A program made the translations under genes and the position numbers. This document shows, piece by piece, positions 41,395 through 51,329 of a DNA stretch of 64,000 bases. Each line of letters starts with the position of its first letter. Within the stretch, counting starts at the first letter, position 1. The DNA lies in assembly GCF_963675975.1 (NCBI RefSeq), contig NZ_OY780939.1, forward strand, positions 248,001 to 312,000. The letters run 5' to 3'. This DNA is from Halarcobacter sp. (lineage in GTDB: Bacteria; Campylobacterota; Campylobacteria; Campylobacterales; Arcobacteraceae). Under the pieces are notes generated by a model. It was not told the DNA's origin. It worked only from the letters and a program-made list of their open reading frames with translations, and made no database searches.

Positions 41395-42513
41395 ATGGCT
41401 GAATTTTTAAGTCAAGATGAAATTGATGCACTTTTAGATATAGCAGAAGCTGGAGAAGAGATTGATACCAACTCTGAAGAGCAAATTATATCTAAAGAGA
41501 AAAACTACTCTATTTACGATTTTAAAAAACCAAATAGAATATCAAATGAACAATTTAAAGCATTTTCAACACTACATGACAAGATGTTAAGGGATTTAAT
41601 TACAGATCTTTCTGCAATGCTTAGAAAAGTTGTTGATATTAAATTATATTCAATTGAGCAAATGACTTATGGGGAATTTATTCTTTCAATTCCACAATTA
41701 ACTTCACTTAATACTTTATCAATTAAACCTCTTGATGGAAGAATAGTTGTTGAGTGTAACCCTGGAATTTCTCATAAAATTATTGCAGAACTCTTAGGTA
41801 GTGGTGCAGTTGCAGCCAGTGATAACCTTGATAGAGAACTAACAGAAATAGAAGTTAATATTTTTGAACATTTTTATAAGATGTTTGTAAAACATATGTA
41901 CAAAGCTTGGCAAGAAGTTACAACATTAAACTTTAAAATTGAATCAAGAGATACAAATGCAAACGCCATTCAAATTATCTCAGACCACGAAATTGTACTT
42001 TTAGTTGTATTGGAGATTACAATTGATGAGGAATCAGGTTTCTTATCTATTTGTTATCCTATAGCTTATATTGAGCCTTTATTAAATAAAATTGTTGAAA
42101 AGATGTTTAATGAAGGTAAAAATAAAAAAGCTAGTAGAAAGCCAGATATTACGACATTAATCTCAGGTGCTAAAATGAGTGTAGAAGCTATTATGGCAGA
42201 AACAGAGCTTACGGTAGGAGAATTATTAAAACTAAAAGCAAATGATATTATTGTTTTTAATAAAAATGCTACATCTTCATCTTCTAAAATTTATATTAAT
42301 AGTACAGAAAAGTTTTTAGGTGTTTCTGGAGTATCAAGTAATAGAAAAGCTATTCAAATGAAAGCTAATATTGACCATGAAAAACAAGAAACATTAGAAA
42401 TATTAAGAAATATGAGAGAAGAAAGAATCAAAAAAACTGAAGAATCTAATGCAAATATTAAACGTCTTTTAAAAGAAAGAGGTCTAAGTTCTAGGCCCCC
42501 TTCAAGTGAGTAG
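41395..42513 (+). CDS. fliM: Flagellar motor switch protein FliM
   Basis: 372 residues. The CheY-binding N-terminal peptide (MAEFLSQDEIDALLDIA) is followed by the middle domain (YDFKKPNRISNEQFKAFSTLHDKMLRDL) and the C-terminal SpoA domain (TELTVGELLKLKANDIIVFNK). An extra charged tail (about 325-372: EKQETLEILRNMREERIKKTEESNANIK) goes beyond the standard FliM end. It sits in the switch complex of the C-ring. It is coupled to flgI and ends at a hairpin shared with pyrC. Confidence 0.95.
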   Translation: MAEFLSQDEIDALLDIAEAGEEIDTNSEEQIISKEKNYSIYDFKKPNRISNEQFKAFSTLHDKMLRDLITDLSAMLRKVVDIKLYSIEQMTYGEFILSIPQLTSLNTLSIKPLDGRIVVECNPGISHKIIAELLGSGAVAASDNLDRELTEIEVNIFEHFYKMFVKHMYKAWQEVTTLNFKIESRDTNANAIQIISDHEIVLLVVLEITIDEESGFLSICYPIAYIEPLLNKIVEKMFNEGKNKKASRKPDITTLISGAKMSVEAIMAETELTVGELLKLKANDIIVFNKNATSSSSKIYINSTEKFLGVSGVSSNRKAIQMKANIDHEKQETLEILRNMREERIKKTEESNANIKRLLKERGLSSRPPSSE

Positions 42514-42526
42514 TTAAGAACTACTC
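42508..42526. terminator. Hairpin between convergent fliM and pyrC
   Basis: GAGTAGTT and AACTACTC pair perfectly around AAG. The fliM stop codon and the pyrC end both lie in it, so it may serve both directions. T runs are weak. Confidence 0.45.
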
Positions 42527-43537
42527 TTCTATACTCCAAGATAGTTTTTCCCCTGCAAACATAGGTACAACTAATTCTTCATTATATCTATATGCATCTG
42601 GAACAAAAAAATCTTTTTTTATTAATTTTATTAATTTCTCTTTTGGTTTATAATTATAAATTTTTTGTGCATTTAGACTTACAAAGCTATTTAGATTTTC
42701 TAGTTTTCCATTTTTTTCAAATAGGTCAGCTAATACTTGTAAAGCTATTGGAGAAGTGAACACTCCTGCAGCACATCCACAACACTCTTTTTTATGTTTA
42801 GGATGAGGAGCTGAATCACTTCCAAACATAAGCTTTGAATGCGCATTTAAAGCGGCTTCCAATAAAGCACTTCTATCTTCTGGTCTTTTTGCTATTGGTT
42901 TACAAAAAAGATGTGGTTGTAACATCCCCCCAGCTACATCATCTAATGTAATAAGTAAATGATGTAAAGTTACAGTTGCATGTAAATTATCATATTTATC
43001 CAATAAATTCACAGCATCTTTTGTTGTAATATGTTCCATAATAATTTTTAAATCTGGAAAAGCAGAAGCAATTGATTCATAAATTGGCATAAACTCTTTT
43101 TCTCTATCCATCACAAATCCATTAGTTTCTCCATGAATACATAATGGAATTCCTAATTTACTCATTGACTCTAAAGTTGGTCTTAATTCTTCAACATCCA
43201 TTGAAGCTACACCAGTTTCTGAGTTTGTTGTTATACCAGCAGGATAAAGTTTAATTGCAATTATTTCATCTTTCATCTCTTCTAAAAATTCATACGAATA
43301 ATCATTTTTGAAAAAAAGAGTCATTTTTGGTTCAAATTCATCATTTCCACTAGCTTCAATAATTCTTTGTTTATATGCTAATAAAGCCTCTTTTGTAGTA
43401 ATAGGTGGTACTAAATTTGGCATAACTAAAGCACCTGCAAATGTTTTTGAACTTAAAGGAGCAACAAGCTTTAGCATCTCTTCATCTCTTAGATGAAGAT
43501 GCATATCTAAAGCTGTATTTACTGTAAAAGTTTGCAT
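42521..43537 (-). CDS. pyrC: Dihydroorotase
   Basis: 338 residues from the ATG at 43537, chosen because the sequence then begins [18 protein letters not shown] as in related enzymes and GAGGA lies upstream; a longer frame starting at 43564 would lie inside the PII gene. Metal ligands are visible in DMHLHLRD, the carboxylated-Lys region [22 protein letters not shown] and [12 protein letters not shown]. It closes carbamoyl-aspartate to dihydroorotate in pyrimidine synthesis. It starts one base after the PII stop codon, so it is expressed with the second amt-PII pair. Confidence 0.95.
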   Translation of the reverse strand: MQTFTVNTALDMHLHLRDEEMLKLVAPLSSKTFAGALVMPNLVPPITTKEALLAYKQRIIEASGNDEFEPKMTLFFKNDYSYEFLEEMKDEIIAIKLYPAGITTNSETGVASMDVEELRPTLESMSKLGIPLCIHGETNGFVMDREKEFMPIYESIASAFPDLKIIMEHITTKDAVNLLDKYDNLHATVTLHHLLITLDDVAGGMLQPHLFCKPIAKRPEDRSALLEAALNAHSKLMFGSDSAPHPKHKKECCGCAAGVFTSPIALQVLADLFEKNGKLENLNSFVSLNAQKIYNYKPKEKLIKLIKKDFFVPDAYRYNEELVVPMFAGEKLSWSIEE

Positions 43538-43538
43538 A

Positions 43539-43898
<360 letters not shown>

Positions 43899-43949
43899 TT
43901 ATATTTTAACTAAAAAAATTTAAAATAACTCTTGATTTCAAAAGTAGTT

Positions 43950-45137
43950 TTAGAATGCTCTTTTAAATTCTGGGTATGCTTCTAAACCACATTCATCAAC
44001 ATCTAAGCCTTGCATCTCTTCATCTCTATCTGCTCTTAATGGAATTATTTTATTAATAATATATAAAACTACAAATGATACCACAAATGCAAATGCCCCA
44101 ACAACAACTACACCTTTTAGTTGACCTAAAAACGTAATATCATCACCATTACTTGCAAAAATTCCTACTGCTAAAGTTCCCCAAATACCATTTAAAAGGT
44201 GTACTGATAAAGCCCCAACAGGATCATCAAGTCTTAATTTATCAAATAGTGATACACCAATTACTACAATTAAACCACCAATTGCACCAATTAAAATTGG
44301 AGTATAAATATTATATAAATCTGGTCCAGCAGTAATTGCAACTAAACCACCTAAAGCACCATTTAAAATCATTGTAATATCAAGTTTTTTATATAAAATA
44401 TACATCATAATACCAACAACAATTGCACCTGCAAGACCTGCTGTATTTGTATTCATAATAGTTAGTGCAACTGCATCAGCAGCTTCTTTTGAAGATATAG
44501 AACCTACACTTCCTCCATTAAATCCAAACCATCCAATCCATAAAAGGAAAGCTCCTAATGTAACTAAAGGTATATTTGATGCAGGAATAACTCTAACACC
44601 ACCCTCTTTAGTATATCTTCCATGTCTAGAACCAATAATTAAAATTGCAGCTAAAAGTGCCCATCCACCAGTAGAGTGTATTACTGTCGAACCTGCTAAA
44701 TCATACATGTTTATATCAAAAAATGTTCCATCTAACATATCACTTCCCCAAGACCAATTCACTACTGTAGGATAAATAAATCCACCCATTATTACAGTAA
44801 ATATTGCCAAAGGAATCACTTTTGCTCTTTCACTAACTCCCCCTGACATAATATTTATAACTTTCCCAACAAATGCCATTTGAAATAAAAAAGCTGCCCA
44901 TTTAGACATTGAATCACTACCAAAGTCTCCAAAGGCTATAGAGTACCCAACTAATAAAAATGCTAATGATGCTATTGCATAAATCATTGTATTTACCATT
45001 AACACAGCTGAAACATTTTTTGTTCTAACAAGTCCAGCTTCTAACATGGCAAAACCTGGTACCATAAAGATGATTAGTGTCATTGCAAAAATTGCAAAAA
45101 AAGTATCAATAACATAACTTATTGATTGTAAGTCCAT
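43950..45137 (-). CDS. amt: Ammonium transporter (second copy)
   Basis: 395 residues, 11 membrane helices. Landmarks are FLVGYSIAFGDF, the pore histidines in STVIHSTGGWALLA and ALSVHLLNGIWGTLAVG, WIGWFGFNGGS and NTNTAGLAGAIV. It conducts ammonium inward and is gated by PII. It is followed by PII and pyrC and preceded by a promoter with TATAAT at 45170-45175 and the shared GTATA-N5-TATAC element further upstream. Confidence 0.96.
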   Translation of the reverse strand: MDLQSISYVIDTFFAIFAMTLIIFMVPGFAMLEAGLVRTKNVSAVLMVNTMIYAIASLAFLLVGYSIAFGDFGSDSMSKWAAFLFQMAFVGKVINIMSGGVSERAKVIPLAIFTVIMGGFIYPTVVNWSWGSDMLDGTFFDINMYDLAGSTVIHSTGGWALLAAILIIGSRHGRYTKEGGVRVIPASNIPLVTLGAFLLWIGWFGFNGGSVGSISSKEAADAVALTIMNTNTAGLAGAIVVGIMMYILYKKLDITMILNGALGGLVAITAGPDLYNIYTPILIGAIGGLIVVIGVSLFDKLRLDDPVGALSVHLLNGIWGTLAVGIFASNGDDITFLGQLKGVVVVGAFAFVVSFVVLYIINKIIPLRADRDEEMQGLDVDECGLEAYPEFKRAF

Positions 45138-45208
45138 ATTTAAATCCTCGCTTTCTCTGATTGGCGAGTATTATATATTTTTTTTAAGATTTTAAAAAGT
45201 AGTCTTTT

Positions 45209-45223
45209 GTATATTTTATATAC
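45209..45223. promoter_or_regulatory. Candidate nitrogen operator C, upstream of amt2
   Basis: GTATA-TTTTA-TATAC, a perfect inverted repeat, lies 33 bases upstream of the amt2 -10 box (minus-strand TATAAT, 45170-45175). It is nested in a larger inverted repeat with outer arms TAGTCTTT/AAAGACTA (45200-45207 and 45232-45239). Close copies lie in front of amt1 and of the sensor-regulator-glnD operon. Confidence 0.5.
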
Positions 45224-45276
45224 ATATATATAAAGACTATATAGAAGAGGAGAAAATCTCCATCTTCCATAAAATG

Positions 45277-45624
<348 letters not shown>

Positions 45625-45636
45625 CTACCTATCTTA

Positions 45637-46851
45637 TTAAGCTTTTTTGAATTCTGGGTAACACTCTAATCCAGTTTCGTGGATATCAAGTCCAGTAATT
45701 TCAGTCTCTTCATCTACTCTTAATCCCATGATTACATCTAAAATCTTCCATACAATGAATGATACGATGAATACAAATGCACCAATTACAACAACACCTT
45801 TGATTTGAGCAAGGATTGTTACATCTGGATTAAAGATACCAACTGCGATAGTTCCCCAGATACCAGCAACTAAGTGAACAGATAATGCACCAACAGGATC
45901 ATCAATTTTTAACTTATCGAAGAATGGTACAGCAAATACTACAAGAGCACCACCAACAAGACCTTCAATAAATGCAACTAACATACCTAAGTCTGGACCA
46001 GCTGTACAAGATACAAGACCAGCTAAAGCACCATTTAATACCATAGTTAAATCAACTTTTTTGTATAGAAGTTGAGTTAATAATGCAGCCATAACAGCAC
46101 CAGCTGCAGCAGCCATATTTGTATCAGCAACAACTAAAGCAATTCCATCAATATCAGCTTTTGAACCTAATGCTAATTGAGAACCACCATTGAATCCAAA
46201 CCATCCCATCCATAGAATGAATGTACCTAATGTAGCAAGTGTTAAGTTTGAACCAGGAATTGGTCTTACTTTACCATCTTTAGTATATTTACCTTTTCTA
46301 GCACCTAAGATTAATACACCAGCTAATGCTGCCCATCCACCAACAGAGTGAACAATTGTAGAACCTGCGAAGTCAGAGAATCCTGCGATTAATCCACCTA
46401 ACTCAGTTCCACCCCATGTCCAGTGACCTTGAATTGGATAAATTACACCACTTAAAACAACAACGAATATTAAGAATGGCCATAATTTCATTCTTTCAGC
46501 AATTGTTCCAGAGATTACTGATGCTGCAGTTGCAACGAACATAACTTGGAAGAAAAAGTCTGCTGCTGCTGGGTAAGAAGCATCAGCTGCACTTTCCATT
46601 GAAATTGTTGAGAAGCTTCCCATGAAAGCTGAACCATCACCATACATTAAATTGTATCCAATGAAATAGTACATAATACAAGAGATTGCAAATAATGCAA
46701 TATTTTTAGTTAATACTGTCGCATTATTTTTAGTTCTTGTTAAACCTGATTCTAGCATAGCAAAACCTGCTGCCATCCACATTACTAATACACCAGAAAA
46801 CACAAATAGAAAACCATCTAATATGTATTTTAAGTCGTTAAAATTTTCCAT
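45637..46851 (-). CDS. amt: Ammonium transporter (first copy)
   Basis: 404 residues from the ATG at 46851, chosen because GGAAAAGG precedes it; a frame reaching 46905 lacks a site and runs through the promoter. It has 11 membrane helices with SGTIAERMKLWPFL, STIVHSVGGWAALAGVLILGARKGKYTKDG, WMGWFGFNGGSQLALG and ALSVHLVAGIWGTIAVGIF carrying the paired pore histidines. It forms an operon with PII. The promoter has a TACAAT -10 (46883-46888) with the shared operator upstream. Confidence 0.96.
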   Translation of the reverse strand: MENFNDLKYILDGFLFVFSGVLVMWMAAGFAMLESGLTRTKNNATVLTKNIALFAISCIMYYFIGYNLMYGDGSAFMGSFSTISMESAADASYPAAADFFFQVMFVATAASVISGTIAERMKLWPFLIFVVVLSGVIYPIQGHWTWGGTELGGLIAGFSDFAGSTIVHSVGGWAALAGVLILGARKGKYTKDGKVRPIPGSNLTLATLGTFILWMGWFGFNGGSQLALGSKADIDGIALVVADTNMAAAAGAVMAALLTQLLYKKVDLTMVLNGALAGLVSCTAGPDLGMLVAFIEGLVGGALVVFAVPFFDKLKIDDPVGALSVHLVAGIWGTIAVGIFNPDVTILAQIKGVVVIGAFVFIVSFIVWKILDVIMGLRVDEETEITGLDIHETGLECYPEFKKA

Positions 46852-46916
46852 ATTTTTCCTTTTCCAAAATAAATATGCTGAAATTGTATCAGATAAATAA
46901 ATCAATTTCCCACTTT

Positions 46917-46947
46917 TTATGTATATATTTTATACAGTATTATATAA
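46917..46947. promoter_or_regulatory. Candidate nitrogen operator A, upstream of amt1
   Basis: The core GTATA-TATTT-TATAC (46921-46935) lies 32 bases upstream of the amt1 -10 box, almost the same distance as operator C from the amt2 -10 box. The wider 31-base segment repeats, with a 2-base gap and three substitutions, at 47078-47110. Confidence 0.55.
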
Positions 46948-47077
46948 AATATCTCTAATCCTATAATATAAATCCCTATTTTATGGGCTCTATAAAAAAC
47001 TTACATTTTTGTAGATTGCTTTATTCTCTTCTTTAATAATTGAACAGATTTTTATTTTTTAGATAATTGTTTAGTTT

Positions 47078-47111
47078 TTATACATATATTTTATATACAG
47101 TATGATATAAT
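47078..47111. promoter_or_regulatory. Candidate nitrogen operator B and -10 box of the sensor-regulator-glnD operon
   Basis: The core ATATA-TTTTA-TATAC (47084-47098) is one mismatch from operator C. It ends seven bases before TATAAT (47106-47111), so a bound protein would cover the -35 region. Position suggests repression or autoregulation here, in contrast to the upstream sites at the amt genes. Confidence 0.55.
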
Positions 47112-47134
47112 ATATGATTAATTAAGGAGAATAG

Positions 47135-47998
47135 ATGAAAGAATACTTAGAAGTATATTTTCAAAATCAAGAAAAAATAGAAAACTTTTTACAAGAAAGC
47201 CTTTTAAAACTTGGGGAACTAAAGTGTTTAAGAGAACAAAACTTTAAAGAGATTTTTTCTATGTTTCCATCTTTGGAATTAGTATATATAATAAACAAAG
47301 ATACTAAATTACAAATTTCTCCTAATTTTTATAAAAATAATAATATTGATAAAAGTGCACAAAATATATCAAGAGAGTATTTAATATCTAAATTACATTT
47401 TAAAGAGAATAGTGCAGCAGCATTTAGTACTCCATATGTTAGTAGTGCTACAAGAAATAGTTGTGTGACTGTTTCAGTAAAAGAGGGTAATTACATTTTA
47501 TTTTTTGATTTTAAAATTGAATCTTTATTGGAAAGATTAAATTTAATAGAATTAAACAAGCCCTTTCATACTGTGACAAAAGCATTTTATACAATTGCTG
47601 GTTATTCGATGTTTTTATTATCAATTTTTATGGTTTGTTATTCTATGTATGACTTTGTCCATTCGTTTATGGTAAAGGGTATATTCAATCTTGACACTAT
47701 ATTTAAACCAATTATTGCCTTAACCTTAGGTGTTGCAATTTTTGATTTGGCAAAAACAATATTAGAACAAGAGGTTTACTTTAAAAGTTATTCTAAAAAC
47801 TCAAAAGTTGAAACAAAGATGATAACAAAGTTTTTAATTTCAATTATTATTGCTTTATCGATTGAAGCTTTAATGGTTGTATTTAAAATAGCAATTAATG
47901 ACTATGATAAGATGATTAATGCTTTATATCTTATAACTGGTATCTCGCTTATCTTAATCGCTTTATCTATATTTATATATTTAACAAAAAAGAAATAA
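47135..47998 (+). CDS. Membrane protein with N-terminal Cache/PDC-like sensor domain, in a nitrogen-control operon
   Basis: 287 residues with strong AAGGAG upstream. Residues 1-135 are soluble and PDC/Cache-like (PSLELVYIINKDTKLQISPNFYK; AAFSTPYVSSATRNSCVTVSV). Four hydrophobic helices follow (about 150-174, 190-210, 231-252, 262-283). There is no signal peptide or helix before the sensor domain, so it should lie in the cytoplasm, unusual for a Cache fold. It heads an operon with a shrunken NtrC-like regulator and glnD, which suggests nitrogen sensing. No output domain is visible. The family name is not known to me. Confidence 0.75.
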   Translation: MKEYLEVYFQNQEKIENFLQESLLKLGELKCLREQNFKEIFSMFPSLELVYIINKDTKLQISPNFYKNNNIDKSAQNISREYLISKLHFKENSAAAFSTPYVSSATRNSCVTVSVKEGNYILFFDFKIESLLERLNLIELNKPFHTVTKAFYTIAGYSMFLLSIFMVCYSMYDFVHSFMVKGIFNLDTIFKPIIALTLGVAIFDLAKTILEQEVYFKSYSKNSKVETKMITKFLISIIIALSIEALMVVFKIAINDYDKMINALYLITGISLILIALSIFIYLTKKK

Positions 47999-48030
47999 AC
48001 ATTTAATATAATTAATCAAGAAGGTAAAAA

Positions 48031-48789
48031 ATGGAAAATTATATAGCAATATCTAAAAATTCTAAAGAGATTTTAAACTCTGCACATCTATTACAAAGTG
48101 TAGAGGTAAATGCTTTAATATCAGGAGAAGCCGGTGTAGGTAAAAAATCTTTATCTCAATATATAGTTCCTAAAGCTCCAGTTTTTAAAGCAAAAAACTT
48201 ACAACAAGATATTAGTGACAATATAATAAATCTGCAAAACTGTTCAGTTATTATTGATAAAATAGAAAATATTACAAATGTAGACCTATTTATAAACTGG
48301 GCAAATGAAAATGGGATTAGAGTTATAGCAACAACTCTAAAAGATGAACTTAACAGTAAACTATCTGAGCTTTTCTCAATCACTATTGAGCTTCCACCTT
48401 TAAGGGATAGAGAAGAGGATGTAAAAGCACTAACTCAAAAGTTCTCAAAAGAAGCGAGTATTACACTAGATTTAGATCAAATTATACCTTCAAAACTTAT
48501 GATTAATATCTCTAATAATGCTCACAGTTTAAGAAAATCAATTTACTTTTCATATCTTTTTGAAACAATTGGAGAAGATGAGATACTGATGTTTATGGAA
48601 AACTATATGTATGCTAATATGAAAGGTGAAAACTCTTATAAAGATTTCCTTTATCTGTTAGAAGTTCCTATTTTAAAAGCAGCAAATAAAAAATATAAAT
48701 CACAAGTTCAAATGGCTAAACATCTTGGATTAAATAGAATTACTCTTAGAAAAAAACTAGATATTCATAAGGAATATTTGAATGACTGA
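48031..48789 (+). CDS. NtrC-type regulator reduced to a minimal AAA+ core and Fis-type helix-turn-helix
   Basis: 252 residues. Walker A is recognisable (SGEAGVGKKS, 31-40), then a weakened Walker B (SVIIDKIENI, 72-81), sensor-I-like RVIATTLKDEL and arginine-finger string PPLRDREEDV (R125, R127). The HTH is at about 226-243 (VQMAKHLGLNRITLRKKLDI). Only about 30 residues separate Walker A from B and there is no GAFTGA loop, so it should not activate sigma-54 polymerase. There is no receiver domain. It overlaps glnD by 8 bases. It is the best candidate to bind the shared operators. Confidence 0.8.
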   Translation: MENYIAISKNSKEILNSAHLLQSVEVNALISGEAGVGKKSLSQYIVPKAPVFKAKNLQQDISDNIINLQNCSVIIDKIENITNVDLFINWANENGIRVIATTLKDELNSKLSELFSITIELPPLRDREEDVKALTQKFSKEASITLDLDQIIPSKLMINISNNAHSLRKSIYFSYLFETIGEDEILMFMENYMYANMKGENSYKDFLYLLEVPILKAANKKYKSQVQMAKHLGLNRITLRKKLDIHKEYLND

Positions 48790-51316
48790 ATTAAATATTC
48801 AGATTGAAGAACTAATATCAAAAAATGCGCAAGACTTTGAGATATCAAAAGTTTTTAGAACCTATTATAAAGATTATGTTTCATCGATTGACACAACTTT
48901 AGAAACAACTGGGGGTAAAGACTTTTTTGTAAAACATACAAAACATACAGATAAGTTTTTAATTCAACTTTATAAATATATTCTTAGAAAACATTTTGGG
49001 GATTATCAACCAATGAGCTCTTCTATTCCAGTAACCTTAGTTGCTTTAGGAAGTTATGGAAGAGAACAATTATGTATCTATTCTGATGTTGATTTAATGA
49101 TCCTTTATCAAGATATAAAAGGATATAACCTAAGACCTATTATGGAAGAGTTAGTTACTCTTGCTTGGGATTGTGGTTTAAAATTAGGTTCAAGAGTTCA
49201 TGAAATAAAAGAGATTGAAGAGGGTGTAAAAGAAGATATTACAATTAAAACCTCTATTTTAGAATCAAGAATCATTTATGGTTCAAAACACCTTTGGTAT
49301 GCCTATGAAAATATCCTAAGAAAAATAAGAAAAACAGACCAAAAAGAGTTTATCCAAGAAAAACTTGAAGAACACAAACAAAGACTTTTAAAATATCCTC
49401 TAAAAATGGAACCAAATATCAAAGATGGATATGGAGGTATGAGAGAATCAAATATGGTTTTCTGGATGGCAACTGTTATTTTTGGTGTTTATGATACAAA
49501 AGAGTTAATAGGAAAAGAGTTTACTGAAGATGAATATAAAAAATATAGAGCAGCCTTAGAATATATTTTTCAAGTAAGAAATGCTTTACACAATATTGCA
49601 AAGAAAAAATTAGATGTGGTTAATTTTGATCTACTACCGGAGCTTAGTAGTAAATTAGGATTTGCACATACTCCTAGGATGACAAAAGAGCGTCAGTGTA
49701 TGGCAAAAATACTTGAGTCATTACATAGAATTCATTTTTTCTCTTCTGTGATGGTAAAAAAATTTACTAGAAGAATAATTTATGAAAATAAAAATATATC
49801 TTTACTAAAAGAGTATAGATATAAAAAAGATATTTATATTATTGATGGTAAATTATACACCTCATTTAGTGTAAAACCTAAACCTTTAGTTCAATTTTTA
49901 AAAGAATTAATTGAATTACCTGATACTGTAAAAATTTTTGATAGGTCTTATGTTTATTATGCAAGTAAAACTATTTTGCCTACAAAACAAACTCAAGAGT
50001 TAAAAAGAACATTAAAAGTCTTATTGTATAAACCAAATCTATATCCATTGATAAAATTAATTTATAATAGTAGATTATTTCAAGCAATCTTACCAATAAC
50101 TAAAAAAATAGTTAATCAACCTCAATTTGATGGATATCATCAGCATCCAGTAGATGTTCACTCTATAAAAGCATTAAAAAAACTTGAAGAGATTAAAGAC
50201 CCATATGTTAATGAGTTATATGAAAGTTTAGAAGAGAAAGAAAAAGCAATTGTTAGAATGGTAACTTTGCTTCATGATGTAGGTAAAGGAAGAGTTACAG
50301 ACCACCATATTTCAGGGGAAAAGCTTTTCAAAAATATGACAACTGCTTATAACTTTGACCATGAACATATCCAAATAGGTTCTTTATTAGTTAGATATCA
50401 TAATATGATGAGTAAAGTTGCAAGTAGTGAAGATATTTATTCAGAAAAAGTGATTTTATCTTTTACGGCATTAGTTAAATCTAAACTTGCATTAAAAATG
50501 CTTTTTATTGTTACCTATGCAGATATTTCAGCTGTAGGTGAAAGTATTTATAAAAGTGCTACAGCTTCTTTATTAAAACAGTTATATTTACAATCTTTAC
50601 CTGCATTTGAGAATACTGCACTTCTTACAGAAAGTGCAAGAAGAAATGCAAAACAAGAAAGAATTAAAAAACTAAATAAATTTAAAACTCTTTCAAATAT
50701 TATGAAGAAAAAGATTTTCTATATTTCTTCAAATCATATGTTCTTAAAAATGAAATCTAATGAGATTATTGATATTGCAGTAAAAGCTCAAAATATCGAT
50801 ACCTTTGATTATGAAATACTAAATGAAAACAATTTAGTTATCAGAATCATTAGAAAAGTACCCCTTAATCTAGGATTTTTACTTGGAAGACTAGAGTTTT
50901 TAAATATCTCTACAATGAATATTTTCAAACTATATGATGAAAAGAAATTTTTTGAGATTAGTTTTTCTGAGAAAGTTGATGATGAAGATATATTATTTAT
51001 TTCACAAATCATTGAAAGCTCTTTTGATATGACTAAGAAAACAAAATTAAATATTCCAATAATTAAAAAAGATGGTATAACTATAGATTGTAATCACACT
51101 ACATATTTAGCATCTATGCAAGTAATAGCTAAGGATCAAAAAGGTTTATTAGCATACATTGCAAAAGTTTTTGATGACTATGGAATAGAGATTGAGACTG
51201 CAAAATTAAGCTCAATAAAAAATAAAGCAAAAGATCTTTTCCTTATAGAAAAAAATGGAAACTTCTGTGCAAAACAAGAACAGATTATTGAAAATCTATG
51301 TGTAGATGGGAAATAA
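48782..51316 (+). CDS. glnD: Bifunctional [protein-PII] uridylyltransferase/uridylyl-removing enzyme
   Basis: 844 residues. The nucleotidyltransferase motif is GSYGREQLCIYSDVDLMIL (aspartates D102 and D104). The GlnD-specific segment MEPNIKDGYGGMRESN and KKKLDVVNFDLLPELS follow. The HD hydrolase domain has GYHQHPVDVHSIKAL and LLHDVGKGRVTDHH. Two ACT domains end the protein, which opens its last part with MQVIAKDQKGLLAYIAKVFDDYGIEIETAKLS. It adds or removes UMP on PII Tyr51 according to glutamine. Both PII genes and both amt genes lie within 9 kb, giving a complete sensing set. Confidence 0.95.
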   Translation: MTELNIQIEELISKNAQDFEISKVFRTYYKDYVSSIDTTLETTGGKDFFVKHTKHTDKFLIQLYKYILRKHFGDYQPMSSSIPVTLVALGSYGREQLCIYSDVDLMILYQDIKGYNLRPIMEELVTLAWDCGLKLGSRVHEIKEIEEGVKEDITIKTSILESRIIYGSKHLWYAYENILRKIRKTDQKEFIQEKLEEHKQRLLKYPLKMEPNIKDGYGGMRESNMVFWMATVIFGVYDTKELIGKEFTEDEYKKYRAALEYIFQVRNALHNIAKKKLDVVNFDLLPELSSKLGFAHTPRMTKERQCMAKILESLHRIHFFSSVMVKKFTRRIIYENKNISLLKEYRYKKDIYIIDGKLYTSFSVKPKPLVQFLKELIELPDTVKIFDRSYVYYASKTILPTKQTQELKRTLKVLLYKPNLYPLIKLIYNSRLFQAILPITKKIVNQPQFDGYHQHPVDVHSIKALKKLEEIKDPYVNELYESLEEKEKAIVRMVTLLHDVGKGRVTDHHISGEKLFKNMTTAYNFDHEHIQIGSLLVRYHNMMSKVASSEDIYSEKVILSFTALVKSKLALKMLFIVTYADISAVGESIYKSATASLLKQLYLQSLPAFENTALLTESARRNAKQERIKKLNKFKTLSNIMKKKIFYISSNHMFLKMKSNEIIDIAVKAQNIDTFDYEILNENNLVIRIIRKVPLNLGFLLGRLEFLNISTMNIFKLYDEKKFFEISFSEKVDDEDILFISQIIESSFDMTKKTKLNIPIIKKDGITIDCNHTTYLASMQVIAKDQKGLLAYIAKVFDDYGIEIETAKLSSIKNKAKDLFLIEKNGNFCAKQEQIIENLCVDGK

Positions 51317-51329
51317 TCCTATCTACACA
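51299..51329. terminator. Bidirectional terminator between glnD and the aas-type gene
   Basis: A 12-base stem (TGTGTAGATGGG with CCTATCTACACA, one G-T pair) around AAATAAT holds both stop codons of the convergent genes. Confidence 0.6.

Noticed and set aside
46852-47134. Hidden gene or RNA gene in the 283-base space between amt1 and the sensor gene
   Set aside because: No frame with a ribosome site and no stable long structure was seen; the space holds the two operator repeats and promoters.
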